Source of the DNA: Duganella fentianensis
Lineage (GTDB): Bacteria > Pseudomonadota > Gammaproteobacteria > Burkholderiales > Burkholderiaceae_D
Assembly (NCBI RefSeq): GCF_009857835.1
Contig: NZ_WWCL01000004.1
Coordinates: 248,001 to 312,000 of the forward strand
Reading direction: 5' to 3'
DNA length: 64,000 nucleotides
The notes below the pieces were generated by a model. The model did no database searches. It was not told where the DNA came from and saw only the letters and a program-made list of their open reading frames with translations. The position numbers and the translations under genes were made by a program. Below, piece after piece: positions 18,390 through 27,645 of the stretch (position 1 is the first letter of the stretch; each line of letters opens with the position of its first letter).

Positions 18390-20719
18390 ATCAGAACGTA
18401 GCCCCCAAGCTGCTGGCAGCGCAGGACTGGAAAGCAGTCGGCATAGGCAGCAAGCATGAATCGGCCACCCTGCATGTGCTGGGGCAGGCCACCTACACGG
18501 ACGATATCCCCGAACTGCATGGTACGCTGCATGCGGCGCTGGGCCTGTCGTCCAAGGCACACGCCCGTATCACGGCCATGGATCTGGCACCCGTGCTGGC
18601 GGCAAGCGGCGTGGTGGCGGTCTACACGGCCAGCGATATTACGGGTACCAATGACTGCGGCCCCATCATCCATGACGACCCTATCCTGAGCACCGGCGAA
18701 GTGTTGTACGTCGGCCAGCCGATATTCATCGTGGTAGCCGATAGCCATGACAACGCGCGCCGCGCGGCCCGACTGGCCCGCATCGACTACGAGGAACTGC
18801 CGGCCATCTTCACGCCGCAGCAAGCCAAGGCGGCGCAGCAGTACGTGCTACCGCCCATGCAGTTACAGCGTGGTGATTTCAAGGCCGCATTCGACAGCGC
18901 GCCCAACGTGGTGCGCGGCCAGCTGTTCGTCGGTGGGCAGGAGCAGTTCTATCTGGAAGGTCAGATCGCTTACGCCACGCCGAAGGAAGATCAGGCCATG
19001 CTGGTGCAGTGCTCGACCCAGCACCCGAGTGAAATGCAGCACGTGGTAGCCCATGCGCTGGGCATCCATGCGCACAAGGTACAGGTGGAATGCCGCCGCA
19101 TGGGCGGCGGCTTCGGCGGCAAGGAATCCCAGTCTGCGCTGTGGGCTGCCTCTGCGGCCATTGCAGCGTCCAGGCTGCGCCGTCCCGTCAAGCTGCGCGC
19201 CGATCGCGACGACGATATGCTGGTGACGGGCAAGCGCCACTGCTTCTATTACGAGTACGAAGTGGGCTTTGATGCGGAAGGCCGCATACTGGCAGCCCGC
19301 GTGGACATGACGCTGCGTGCCGGCTTCTCGGCCGATCTGTCCGGCCCCGTTGCAACGCGCGCTGTCTGCCACTTCGACAATGCCTACTATCTGTCGGATG
19401 TGGACATACGCGCGGCCTGCGGCAAGACCAATACCCAGTCGAATACGGCCTTCCGTGGTTTCGGTGGCCCGCAAGGGGCGATAGCCATCGAATACGTGAT
19501 CGACGAGATTGCCCGTCAGCTGGGGCGCGATGCGCTCGATATCCGCCGCCTGAATTTCTACGGCAAGACCGAGCGCAATGTCACGCCTTACGGTCAGGAG
19601 ATCGTCGATAACGTGATCGACGCGCTGACGGCAGAACTGGAACAGAGCAGCGAATACCGCGCGCGCCGCAGCGCCATCGAGGCATACAACCGCACCAGCC
19701 CCGTGCTGAAAAAAGGGCTGGCGCTGACGCCGCTGAAATTCGGCATTGCCTTCAATGTTACCCACCTCAATCAGGCCGGCGCGCTGGTGCACGTGTATGT
19801 GGATGGTTCCGTGCTGGTCAATCACGGCGGTACGGAAATGGGGCAGGGCATCAACACCAAGGTGATGCAGGTGGTAGCGCATGAACTGGGGCTGGATCTC
19901 GAGCATGTGCGCATTACTGCGACCGATACCAGCAAGGTGGCCAATACCTCGGCCACGGCCGCCTCGACAGGCGCAGACCTGAACGGCAAGGCCGCGCAGG
20001 ATGCAGCACGCCAGATCCGCGAACGGCTGACTGCCTTCGCCATCAAGCTGTATGGCGACGAGGATGGCCTGCCCGTGCAGTTCTTCGATAATGCCGTGCT
20101 GGTGAACGGCCACCGCCTAGCGTTTGCGGAACTGGTGCAGAAGGCCTATCTGGCGCGGGTGCAGCTATGGTCGGACGGTTTCTATGCCACGCCGGGCCTG
20201 CACTGGGATGCCAAGACCATGAGCGGCCATCCGTTCTCCTACTATGCCTATGGTGCTGCGGTGTCGGAAGTGGTGGTGGATACCCTGACCGGTGAATGGA
20301 AGCTGCTGCGCGCCGATGCGCTGTACGACGCCGGCAATTCGCTCAATCCCGCCATCGACAAAGGGCAGGTGGAAGGCGCGTTCATACAGGGTATGGGCTG
20401 GCTGACCACGGAGCAGTTATGGTGGAATGCGGCGGGCAAGCTGATGACCCACGCGCCTTCGACCTACAAGATACCGGGCATTTCCGACTGCCCGCAGGAT
20501 TTCCGGGTGGAGCTGTTCCAGAACCGGAACGTCGAAGACAGCATCCACCGTTCCAAAGCGGTGGGAGAGCCGCCGCTGCTGCTGCCGTTCTCCGTGTTCT
20601 TCGCCATCCGCGATGCGATTTCCAGCGTAGGCGGCCATCGCGTGCAGCCGCCGCTGAATGCGCCCGCCACCAGCGAAGAAATCCTGCGTGCTATCTCTGC
20701 AGTGCAAATGGCTGCCTGA
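18386..20719 (+). CDS. xdhB: Xanthine dehydrogenase molybdopterin-binding large subunit
   Basis: XdhB (777 residues) oxidises hypoxanthine and xanthine to urate at a molybdenum cofactor. Characteristic motifs are GQATYTDDIPE, GGGFGGKESQ, the AFRGFGGPQG loop, NHGGTEMGQG and the C-terminal KAVGEPPLLLPFSVFFAIRDA, in which the glutamate of GEPP is the catalytic base. It starts in an ATGA overlap with xdhA and ends 8 bp before xdhC, which supports an operon. Confidence 0.97.
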   Translation: MNQNVAPKLLAAQDWKAVGIGSKHESATLHVLGQATYTDDIPELHGTLHAALGLSSKAHARITAMDLAPVLAASGVVAVYTASDITGTNDCGPIIHDDPILSTGEVLYVGQPIFIVVADSHDNARRAARLARIDYEELPAIFTPQQAKAAQQYVLPPMQLQRGDFKAAFDSAPNVVRGQLFVGGQEQFYLEGQIAYATPKEDQAMLVQCSTQHPSEMQHVVAHALGIHAHKVQVECRRMGGGFGGKESQSALWAASAAIAASRLRRPVKLRADRDDDMLVTGKRHCFYYEYEVGFDAEGRILAARVDMTLRAGFSADLSGPVATRAVCHFDNAYYLSDVDIRAACGKTNTQSNTAFRGFGGPQGAIAIEYVIDEIARQLGRDALDIRRLNFYGKTERNVTPYGQEIVDNVIDALTAELEQSSEYRARRSAIEAYNRTSPVLKKGLALTPLKFGIAFNVTHLNQAGALVHVYVDGSVLVNHGGTEMGQGINTKVMQVVAHELGLDLEHVRITATDTSKVANTSATAASTGADLNGKAAQDAARQIRERLTAFAIKLYGDEDGLPVQFFDNAVLVNGHRLAFAELVQKAYLARVQLWSDGFYATPGLHWDAKTMSGHPFSYYAYGAAVSEVVVDTLTGEWKLLRADALYDAGNSLNPAIDKGQVEGAFIQGMGWLTTEQLWWNAAGKLMTHAPSTYKIPGISDCPQDFRVELFQNRNVEDSIHRSKAVGEPPLLLPFSVFFAIRDAISSVGGHRVQPPLNAPATSEEILRAISAVQMAA

Positions 20720-20727
20720 GGACTGCA

Positions 20728-21747
20728 ATGAATCCATGGCTGAACGCTGCACTTGCCGGACCGGCAGTTCTGGTCACGGTCGCCATCGCCGAGGGCTCGG
20801 TCCCGCGCGAGGCCGGTGCACATATGCTGGTGACGGCTGATGCGCAGGCCGATACCATAGGCGGCGGCCATCTGGAACTGTGTGCGCTGGAAGTGGCGCG
20901 CGGCATGCTGCGCGATGCGGCAGCGCCAGGATCTGCAGCTGTGCCGCAACTGCAGCGCTATGCACTGGGCCCCACGCTGGGCCAGTGCTGCGGCGGTGTG
21001 GTGTATCTGGCTTTCGAGCTGGTGGATGCCGGACTGATACAGACGCTGGCCCTGCTCAAGCAGGATCAGCGCAGCGACTACTGGCGCCTCAGCGCACTCG
21101 ATGGTGCAGCCGCCAGCATGCTGCTGGATGCCGATGGCCATTTGCTGAACGGGGCAGGCGATGTGCGCACCCTGTTGCCTGCCTTTGATTACGCGCGCAA
21201 CACGCAAGTGCTGCGCGATGATGGGGGACGCCGCTGGCTGGCCGATGCCGTGCTGACGCCGCGCGCCCATCTTTTACTGTTCGGCGCCGGCCATGTGGGC
21301 GCTGCCATCGTGCGCCTGCTGGGCGAACTGCCGTGTACCGTCAGCTGGATAGACGAGCGCGAAGACATGTTCCCGGCCGAGCTGCCCGCCAACGTGCGCA
21401 TCGAAGCGACCGATGTGCCGGAAGCGCTGGTTGCCGGCGCCCCTGCCGGTGCCAGTTTTCTGGTGCTGACCCACAGCCATGCGCTGGACCAGCGTTTGAG
21501 CGAAGCCATCGTGGCGCGCGCCGATGTGGGCTGGTTTGGTCTGATCGGCTCGCAGACCAAGCGCGTACAGTTCGAGCGGCGCATGGCGGCGCGTGGCCTG
21601 CCCGCAGAGCGCATCGCCGCCATGGTCTGCCCCATCGGCCTGCCCGGCATCCGCAGCAAGCTGCCCGCCGTGATTGCCACTTCCGTCTGCGCCCAGTTGC
21701 TGATGGTGTGGGAAGCACAGTACGCGGCACTGGCCCACTCGCGCTAG
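20728..21747 (+). CDS. xdhC: Xanthine dehydrogenase accessory protein XdhC
   Basis: XdhC (339 residues) binds and sulphurates the molybdenum cofactor before insertion into XdhB. The N-terminal XdhC/CoxI domain has VAIAEGSVPREAGAHMLV, GGGHLE and GQCCGG; the C-terminal Rossmann-like domain has LLFGAGHVGAAIVRLLGEL and FGLIGSQTKR. The start at 20728 gives the canonical N-terminus right after xdhB. It belongs with xdhAB. Confidence 0.95.
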   Translation: MNPWLNAALAGPAVLVTVAIAEGSVPREAGAHMLVTADAQADTIGGGHLELCALEVARGMLRDAAAPGSAAVPQLQRYALGPTLGQCCGGVVYLAFELVDAGLIQTLALLKQDQRSDYWRLSALDGAAASMLLDADGHLLNGAGDVRTLLPAFDYARNTQVLRDDGGRRWLADAVLTPRAHLLLFGAGHVGAAIVRLLGELPCTVSWIDEREDMFPAELPANVRIEATDVPEALVAGAPAGASFLVLTHSHALDQRLSEAIVARADVGWFGLIGSQTKRVQFERRMAARGLPAERIAAMVCPIGLPGIRSKLPAVIATSVCAQLLMVWEAQYAALAHSR

Positions 21748-21773
21748 AATTCATTACTAATCAGGACTCCGTT

Positions 21774-23093
21774 ATGCCCCCAAATCTGCAAGCCTACCGA
21801 GGCAGCTTGCTGCACTTTCTCGCCGATCCGGCCTTCAGCAGCGACGCCCATGTCTACCATGCGGACGGCCTGCTGATCGTGGCCGACGGTAAGGTGCAGG
21901 CTGCTGGCGACTACGCCAGCCTGCATGCCACGCTGCCCATCGGCACGCCCGTGCACGACTATCGCGGCAAGCTGCTGATGCCCGGTTTTATCGACACCCA
22001 CGTGCATTATCCGCAGACCGATATGATTGCCTCGCCCGCCGATGGCCTGTTGCCATGGCTGGAAACCTACACTTTCCCGACTGAGCGCCAGTTCGAAGAT
22101 CCGGCCCACGCAGGACAGGTGGCCGAGTTCTTCCTCGACGAACTGCTACGCTGCGGCACCACCACCGCCATGGTGTACTGCACCGTACACCCGCAGTCGG
22201 TCGATGCCTTCTTCAGCGCCAGCGAGCAGCGTGGCCTGCGCATGGTGGCAGGCAAGGTGCTGATGGACCGTAACTGTCCCGAGTTTTTGCGCGATACGGC
22301 CGAAGGCGGCGCACGTGATACAGAGGCGCTGATCCAGCGCTGGCACAAGCGCGGCCGCGCCCTGTATGCGATTACGCCGCGCTTTGCGCCCACTTCGACC
22401 GACGCCCAGCTGCATCTGGCGGGCGAGCTGGCACGTGCCTATCCCGATACCTTTATCCAGACCCACGTATCGGAAAACAAGGCCGAATGCGCATGGGTGC
22501 ACGAGCTATTCCCGCAGGCGCGCAGCTATATCGACGTGTACGACAGCGTCGGCCTGCTGCGCCCCCGTTCCATGTACGGCCATTGCATCTGGCTCGATGA
22601 AACCGACCGCGCCCGCATGGCGGCCAGCGGTGCGGCAGCAGCCATCTGCCCCACTTCCAACCTGTTCCTCGGCAGTGGCCTGTTCGATTTTGCCGCGGCC
22701 GACCGGGCCGGCATGGCGCTATCGCTGGCCAGCGATGTGGGCGGCGGCAGCTCGTTCTCGATGTTGCAAACGATGAATGAAGCCTATAAAGTAGCGCGAC
22801 TGAAGGGCAGTTATCTGCCAGCCTTGCGCATGTTCTATCTGGCCACGCTGGGCGCCGCGCGCAGCATGCAGCTGGAAGGCGTGATCGGCAATTTTGCTGC
22901 CGGTGCCGAAGCCGATTTCATCGTGCTCGATCCGGCTGCCACGCCATTGCTGGCGCGCCGCAACCGTGCATGGCAGGAAAGCGGTGCCAGTCTGGAAGAG
23001 CTGCTGTTTGCGCTGGCACTGCTGGGCGATGACCGCGCCGTAGCCGCCACCTATGCAGCGGGCCAGCCGGTGTATCAGCGGGCAGCGCGCTAG
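21774..23093 (+). CDS. guaD: Guanine deaminase
   Basis: GuaD (439 residues) converts guanine to xanthine, the substrate of the Xdh genes just upstream. It is an amidohydrolase with metal motif FIDTHVHYPQTD, HVSENKAE, the MYGHCIWLD histidine and the LASDVGGGSSFSML aspartate. Length and the substrate-binding segment ITPRFAPTSTD match guanine deaminase rather than other deaminases. It starts 26 bp after xdhC and ends 85 bp before the adenosine deaminase. Confidence 0.95.
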   Translation: MPPNLQAYRGSLLHFLADPAFSSDAHVYHADGLLIVADGKVQAAGDYASLHATLPIGTPVHDYRGKLLMPGFIDTHVHYPQTDMIASPADGLLPWLETYTFPTERQFEDPAHAGQVAEFFLDELLRCGTTTAMVYCTVHPQSVDAFFSASEQRGLRMVAGKVLMDRNCPEFLRDTAEGGARDTEALIQRWHKRGRALYAITPRFAPTSTDAQLHLAGELARAYPDTFIQTHVSENKAECAWVHELFPQARSYIDVYDSVGLLRPRSMYGHCIWLDETDRARMAASGAAAAICPTSNLFLGSGLFDFAAADRAGMALSLASDVGGGSSFSMLQTMNEAYKVARLKGSYLPALRMFYLATLGAARSMQLEGVIGNFAAGAEADFIVLDPAATPLLARRNRAWQESGASLEELLFALALLGDDRAVAATYAAGQPVYQRAAR

Positions 23094-23178
23094 CCCCGCT
23101 GGTTTGCGCAGGGCAGGGCATCGCGTTAGCGCACTTCAGACAGATTTCGCTAGTCATCCATTCAACACGGGAAAACTC

Positions 23179-24669
23179 ATGCAAAAAAATATCGTCAGCC
23201 TGAAGACCGCCGCACTGGCCGTGCAGGCCGCAGTAACCCTGCTGTGCGCCGTGCCGCAAGCGCAGGCCGCAGCGCCGAGCAACGAGGAAGTCACCAGGCG
23301 TCACTTCGCCGCGCTGCTGTCCGGCGGTGAACCCAAGCTGGCCGAGCTGACGATGTTCATGACCATGCTGCCCAAGGGCGGCGACTTGCACCACCACTAT
23401 TCGGGCGCTATCTACGCCGAGCAGTATCTGGAATGGGTGGACAAGCAGGGCTATTGCGTCAACAAGCAGAATTACATGATCAACACCGTGGCAGCGGAAG
23501 TGGCGGCCGAACGTGCCAAGCCGCTGGCCGAGCGCAACTGTCTGTCCGGTGTCGACGTCATGCAGAACAACACGGTGCTGGCGCAGCTGCTGCAGCGCTG
23601 GTCCGACAAGGACTTCTACAATCACAGCGCGATCCAGTCGCCGCCGGACCGCCAGTTCTTCGATACCTTTGCCTATTTCGGCCCCGTCTCGTCGACCAAT
23701 ACGGCCGATGGCCTGCAGCGCCTCAAGCAGCGCGCCGTGCAGGAAAACCTGCGCTACATCGAAACCATCTTCGAGATCGCGCCGCTGGCGCAGGACGCCA
23801 CGTTCGATCAGCTGGCCCAGGCGGGCGCAGTGACGGAAGCGGATATGGCCGCGCTGGCAGCGCGGCTGGAGGACAACCAGCCCTTCCAGCAGTGGATCAA
23901 CGGCTACAGGGCCAATCTGGATGCCAGCAGCGCCGGTATCGACGATGCCAGTTTCACCATGCGCTACCAGCCATTCGCGCTGCGCTTCCTGTCGCCATCG
24001 CAGGTCTTTTCGCAGATCGTCTCGAGCTTCAAGCTGGCCCGTTCGCATCCGAAAATCGTCGGCGCCAACATCGTCGGGCAGGAGAGCACCTATGTCTCCA
24101 TGCGCGACTACAAGCTGCACATGCGTATGTACCAGTTCCTCAAAGCCCGCTATCCCGATGTGAAACTGGCGTTGCATGCAGGCGAACTGGCGCTGGGCAT
24201 GGTGCAGCCGGAAGAGCTGAGCTTCCACATCCGCGATGCCCTCGATATCGCTGGCGCCAGCCGTATCGGCCACGGCATGGACATCGCCCATGAAACGGAT
24301 GCGCTGGCTGTCATGAAAAAAATGCATGACAAGGACATCGCCGTCGAAGTCAATCTGAGCAGCAACCAGTTCATTCTGGGCGTGCAGGGCGAGGCCCATC
24401 CCGTGACGCTGTACCGCAAATACGGCGTGCCCTTCGTGCTGGCCACGGACGACGCCGGCGTGTCGCGCAATAATCTGTCGGGCGAGTATGTGTTATACGC
24501 AGCCCGCTACAAGCCGGATTACGCGGAAATCAAGAAACTTTCGCTCGACAGCATCCGCTACAGCTTCCTGAAAGACGCGGATAAGCAGCAATTGCTGAAA
24601 GATATGCGGGTCAAATTCAGCCAGTTCGAAGCCGCCATCGCGGCAGCAGCGCAGATCAAGCCGCGCTGA
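23179..24669 (+). CDS. Exported adenosine deaminase-family protein
   Basis: A 496-residue protein with a typical signal peptide ending near VPQAQA (residues about 1-32). The catalytic domain carries adenosine-deaminase motifs: GGDLHHHYSGAI (zinc), the long middle segment, LALHAGELAL, RIGHGMDIAHE and ATDDAGVSRNNL. It would deaminate adenosine or deoxyadenosine outside the cytoplasm. It is longer than cytosolic Add (about 330) because of inserts between the first and later motifs, as in secreted or growth-factor-like ADAs. It follows guaD on the same strand. Substrate preference is inferred. Confidence 0.85.
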   Translation: MQKNIVSLKTAALAVQAAVTLLCAVPQAQAAAPSNEEVTRRHFAALLSGGEPKLAELTMFMTMLPKGGDLHHHYSGAIYAEQYLEWVDKQGYCVNKQNYMINTVAAEVAAERAKPLAERNCLSGVDVMQNNTVLAQLLQRWSDKDFYNHSAIQSPPDRQFFDTFAYFGPVSSTNTADGLQRLKQRAVQENLRYIETIFEIAPLAQDATFDQLAQAGAVTEADMAALAARLEDNQPFQQWINGYRANLDASSAGIDDASFTMRYQPFALRFLSPSQVFSQIVSSFKLARSHPKIVGANIVGQESTYVSMRDYKLHMRMYQFLKARYPDVKLALHAGELALGMVQPEELSFHIRDALDIAGASRIGHGMDIAHETDALAVMKKMHDKDIAVEVNLSSNQFILGVQGEAHPVTLYRKYGVPFVLATDDAGVSRNNLSGEYVLYAARYKPDYAEIKKLSLDSIRYSFLKDADKQQLLKDMRVKFSQFEAAIAAAAQIKPR

Positions 24670-24680
24670 GTCAAATGACC

Positions 24681-24711
24681 GTCGCGGCAAGAAATGTTGC
24701 GTTGCCGCGAC
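24681..24711 (+). terminator. Stem-loop after the adenosine deaminase gene
   Basis: GTCGCGGCAA (24681-24690) and TTGCCGCGAC (24702-24711) form a perfect 10-bp stem with an 11-nt loop, 12 bp after the stop codon. There is no T-run after it, so it may be an mRNA-end stabiliser or a Rho-assisted terminator rather than an intrinsic one. Confidence 0.5.
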
Positions 24712-24819
24712 GCGTACTCTAAAATCGCGCACTTATTTTCCGCTCGACCAGCCTCGGGCGGAGTTACACGTTCTCGGCAGTTGCCGTCAGGAATGTGGTG
24801 GTGGTGCGACAGAATTCCG

Positions 24820-24846
24820 CACTTTGCACCAACATGGTGCAAAGTG
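24820..24846. promoter_or_regulatory. Consensus NtrC-binding site (12-bp arms)
   Basis: CACTTTGCACCA (24820-24831) and TGGTGCAAAGTG (24835-24846) are perfect inverted arms around ACA. The core TGCACCAACATGGTGCA matches the established NtrC consensus TGCACY-N5-RGTGCA exactly. The site lies 405 bp upstream of the TonB receptor start and 34 bp before a TATAAT box. No sigma-54 promoter with correct spacing was found nearby. Confidence 0.75.
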
Positions 24847-24857
24847 TGTGTGAATTC

Positions 24858-24886
24858 CTTTCAAGGATGGGCTGGTCAACTATAAT
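24858..24886 (+). promoter_or_regulatory. Candidate promoter with perfect -10 box
   Basis: TATAAT at 24881-24886 is preceded at 17 bp by CTTTCA, a weak -35. A weak -35 next to a perfect -10 and an upstream activator palindrome is the layout of an activator-dependent promoter. Transcription would begin near 24893. Confidence 0.4.
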
Positions 24887-24920
24887 TTGCCTCTTAATGA
24901 GGCTGTGCCGCCCAGCGATG

Positions 24921-24950
24921 AAAAGGCCGGTACTTTCCGCCTTTATTTAT
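24921..24950 (+). terminator. T-tailed hairpin in the leader, possible attenuator
   Basis: AAAGG-CGG pairs with CCG-CCTTT around TACTTT with one bulged base, followed by ATTTATAT. It begins about 30 bases after the predicted start of transcription, so it could cut short the transcript or define a small RNA of about 55 bases. The T-tract is interrupted, hence the low confidence. Confidence 0.35.
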
Positions 24951-25250
24951 ATCGCTTTCATATAAATCCCTAAAGTAAATCGTATTTGTCACACATTTTT
25001 GGCTCATGCATAGTTGCCAGAGATGCCTCATTCGGGCGCAGTGTTGTCTGTTTCGAGGATGGTAGAAGCAAGCGTAAAACGTGACAGTTTATCAACGGTA
25101 GTGCTGTCATGTTGATGAAATATTTACTGGTTACAATTTTGTGATGTCATGGGCACCTTGTGCCATGCAGGAGCCGCGGTCACAAGCCGTTCTGGTTCGA
25201 TAGCATCGTAGAACACAATAATTTTTTTCACATAACTGGGAGTTCCCTCA

Positions 25251-27620
25251 ATGCAATCCTCTGTTAAACACAATCCTAAGCTGCGCCTGAGCCTCGTTGC
25301 TCTGGCCTGCCAAGTAATGTGCCTGAGCGCTTCGGCAGCTTACGCACAGACTGACGCAGCTCCAGCAAAACCTGCTGAAGTGATCATCACCGGCAAGAAG
25401 CTCGGCATGGGCCTGATGGTGACCGAGGATGCACCGAAAGCGCGCAGCACGATTACTGCTGAAGAACTGGAAAAACAGCGTCCAACCGGCAATGCGTATG
25501 AAGCTCTGGAAATGCTGCCAGCAGTGAACAGCTTCAATCAGGATGCAACTGGCCTGTTCGGCGGCGGCCTGACCCTGCGTGGCTTCAACTCCGACCAGAT
25601 CGGCGCCACCATCAATGGCGTGCCAGTGAATGACTCGGGTAACTTCGCTATCTACCCACAGGAATACGTGGACCAGGAAAACACCTGCTCCGAGTTCGTG
25701 ACCCAGGGTTCGACCGATGCCGACTCGCCACAAGTGGGCGCTACCGGCGGTAACTTCGGTATCACCACCTGCAACCCGGAAGACAAACAGCGCGTCCGCC
25801 TGATGCAGACTGTCGGTCAGCTGAGCATGCGGAAAACCTTCGCTCGTTACGATACCGGCCTGCTGTCGGACAATCGTACCAAAGCCTTTATCTCGTTCTC
25901 GCACGCTGAAGCCGACAAATGGAAAGGTAAAGGCGGCGCCAAGCGCGACCACATCGACGCTGGCCTGAACTACGACTGGGATCGCTTCAACTACGTACAC
26001 GCAACCGTGCTGTACAACGAAGCGCTGAACAACAACATCAATAGCCAGAGTCTGGCCGAAATCAACAAGTACGGTTACTACTACGATTTGGCTGATACCT
26101 TCAAGGGTCACCTGACCCCGGTAAAGGGTACTGCGCAAACTGAAACCCTGCAGTCGCCCGGTTATTACAAACTGGGTATGAATCCCTTCAAGAACGCGAT
26201 CGCTTCGGCTACTGCCAAGTTCCGTCTGACCGAGAACCTGGATCTGAAAGTACTGCCATACCTGTGGTACGGCTTTGGTAACGGTGGTACGGGACAACGT
26301 GCTCAGGCCGAAAAAGGCTTCTACAATTCGACCACCGGCTTGCGTGATGGCGCTGTCGATCTGAACGGCGACGGCGATACGCTCGATACCGTACTGGTGT
26401 CGAACGCCAGTGTAACCAAAACCTACCGTCCAGGCGTGACTTCGTCGCTGCTGTGGACCGTGGATAACCATGAAATTCTGGGTGGCTTCTGGTACGAACG
26501 TGCCCGTCACGAGCAAACCGGCCCGATGCTGGCTGTGAGCAATGACGGCGAACGCGCTGACGACTACCTGCAGATCGGCAAGATCCTGCGTCCTGACGGC
26601 AAGGCCGCTCAGAGCCGTGATCAGCTGACCATTTCGACTGCTTATCAGTTCTTCCTGCAAGACACTATGAGCTTCATGGAAGATAAGCTGAAAATTAACG
26701 TGGGCGTGCGTAACCCGCAAGTCAAACGTGACTTCACCAACTTCGGCGACGAGAACAATAGCTTCAAGCCATACGCTCTGACCAAGAAGTACAACGACGT
26801 GCTGCCACAACTGGGTGCCCGTTACCGTCTGACCAATGATGACCAGTTCTTCGCTTCGATGGCGAAAAACGTCAAAGCACCACCTAACTTTGCTTTCGCA
26901 AATGCCGGTAACATCAAAGTGGTGAACAATGTGGCGACCTTCGTGGGTGAAGTGAAAGAAGAATCGTCGTGGAATACCGATATTGGCTATCGTCACCAGG
27001 ACAACAAGTTCATCGCCACCGTGACCGCTTTCTGGGTGGACTTCAAAGATCGTCAGGCAACCGCTTTCGATCCTGTCACCCAGGTCAGCACCTACAACAA
27101 CGTAGGCCGCGTGAAGAACAATGGTCTGGAATTCGAACTGGGCAACATGCCGATCAACGGCTGGTCGTTCTACGCTTCGCTGGGCTTCAACAACAGCAAG
27201 ATCCAGGACAATATGCAGCTGGGTAGCAATGTATTCCTGCCTACCGCTGGCAAGGAAATGATCAATACCCCACGTCGCAAAGCTGGCCTGTCGGTTGAGT
27301 ATCAGGATGGCGCCTTCTGGGCCCGTCTGAAAGCCCGTGCGACCGGTGTTCAGCAATCGTCGATGATGAATGATGAGCAGACCCCAGGCTACACCACCTT
27401 CGGTATCGATGGCGGCTACACCTTCGCTAACTTCGGCATGTTCAAGCGTCCTAAGCTGACCTTCAACCTGAGCAACATCACCGACAAGCAGTACCGCAAT
27501 GCATCGTCGACTACGGTGAAGAACACCGTGGCTCTGCCGGGCGTTACCAGCGTGGATACCCAGAAGTACTACCTGGGCGCGCCACGCTTCGCATCGGTCA
27601 CTCTGTCGATCGATCTGTAA
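25251..27620 (+). CDS. TonB-dependent outer-membrane receptor
   Basis: A 789-residue receptor with signal peptide ending near SASAAYA, a TonB box-like EVIITG (about 44-49), a plug domain (about 60-200, including LTLRGFNSDQIGATINGVPVND) and a 22-strand-type barrel to the C-terminus. A cysteine pair in the plug region (NTCSEFV and ITTCNPE) could be disulfide-bonded. It imports an unknown ligand with energy from TonB-ExbBD, which is not in this window. It sits downstream of an NtrC site and upstream of nucleotidase and nuclease genes, so a nucleic-acid-derived ligand is suggested. It ends at a strong terminator and is probably monocistronic. Confidence 0.9.
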   Translation: MQSSVKHNPKLRLSLVALACQVMCLSASAAYAQTDAAPAKPAEVIITGKKLGMGLMVTEDAPKARSTITAEELEKQRPTGNAYEALEMLPAVNSFNQDATGLFGGGLTLRGFNSDQIGATINGVPVNDSGNFAIYPQEYVDQENTCSEFVTQGSTDADSPQVGATGGNFGITTCNPEDKQRVRLMQTVGQLSMRKTFARYDTGLLSDNRTKAFISFSHAEADKWKGKGGAKRDHIDAGLNYDWDRFNYVHATVLYNEALNNNINSQSLAEINKYGYYYDLADTFKGHLTPVKGTAQTETLQSPGYYKLGMNPFKNAIASATAKFRLTENLDLKVLPYLWYGFGNGGTGQRAQAEKGFYNSTTGLRDGAVDLNGDGDTLDTVLVSNASVTKTYRPGVTSSLLWTVDNHEILGGFWYERARHEQTGPMLAVSNDGERADDYLQIGKILRPDGKAAQSRDQLTISTAYQFFLQDTMSFMEDKLKINVGVRNPQVKRDFTNFGDENNSFKPYALTKKYNDVLPQLGARYRLTNDDQFFASMAKNVKAPPNFAFANAGNIKVVNNVATFVGEVKEESSWNTDIGYRHQDNKFIATVTAFWVDFKDRQATAFDPVTQVSTYNNVGRVKNNGLEFELGNMPINGWSFYASLGFNNSKIQDNMQLGSNVFLPTAGKEMINTPRRKAGLSVEYQDGAFWARLKARATGVQQSSMMNDEQTPGYTTFGIDGGYTFANFGMFKRPKLTFNLSNITDKQYRNASSTTVKNTVALPGVTSVDTQKYYLGAPRFASVTLSIDL

Positions 27621-27645
27621 GCAACGCCTGCTTAAAGTCGTACTA

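Larger units (their letters stand above)
24670..25250. other. 581-bp intergenic region upstream of the TonB receptor
   Basis: This long noncoding stretch holds, in order: a strong GC stem after the adenosine deaminase gene (24681-24711), an NtrC-like operator (24820-24846), a TATAAT box (24881-24886), a second T-tailed hairpin (24921-24950), then about 300 bp with no feature I can name apart from scattered AT-rich motifs. I find no tRNA or plausible small gene. Confidence 0.6.

Noticed and set aside
24682-24700. Sigma-54 promoter GGCAAGAAATGTTGC near the NtrC site
   Set aside because: GG-to-GC spacing is 11 instead of the strict 10, it lies inside a stem-loop, and it is upstream of the NtrC box.
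25147-25170. GGCAC-CTT-GTGCC palindrome as a second NtrC or sigma-54 element
   Set aside because: It lacks the TGCAC-N7-GTGCA geometry of NtrC and the spacing of sigma-54; it may be chance.
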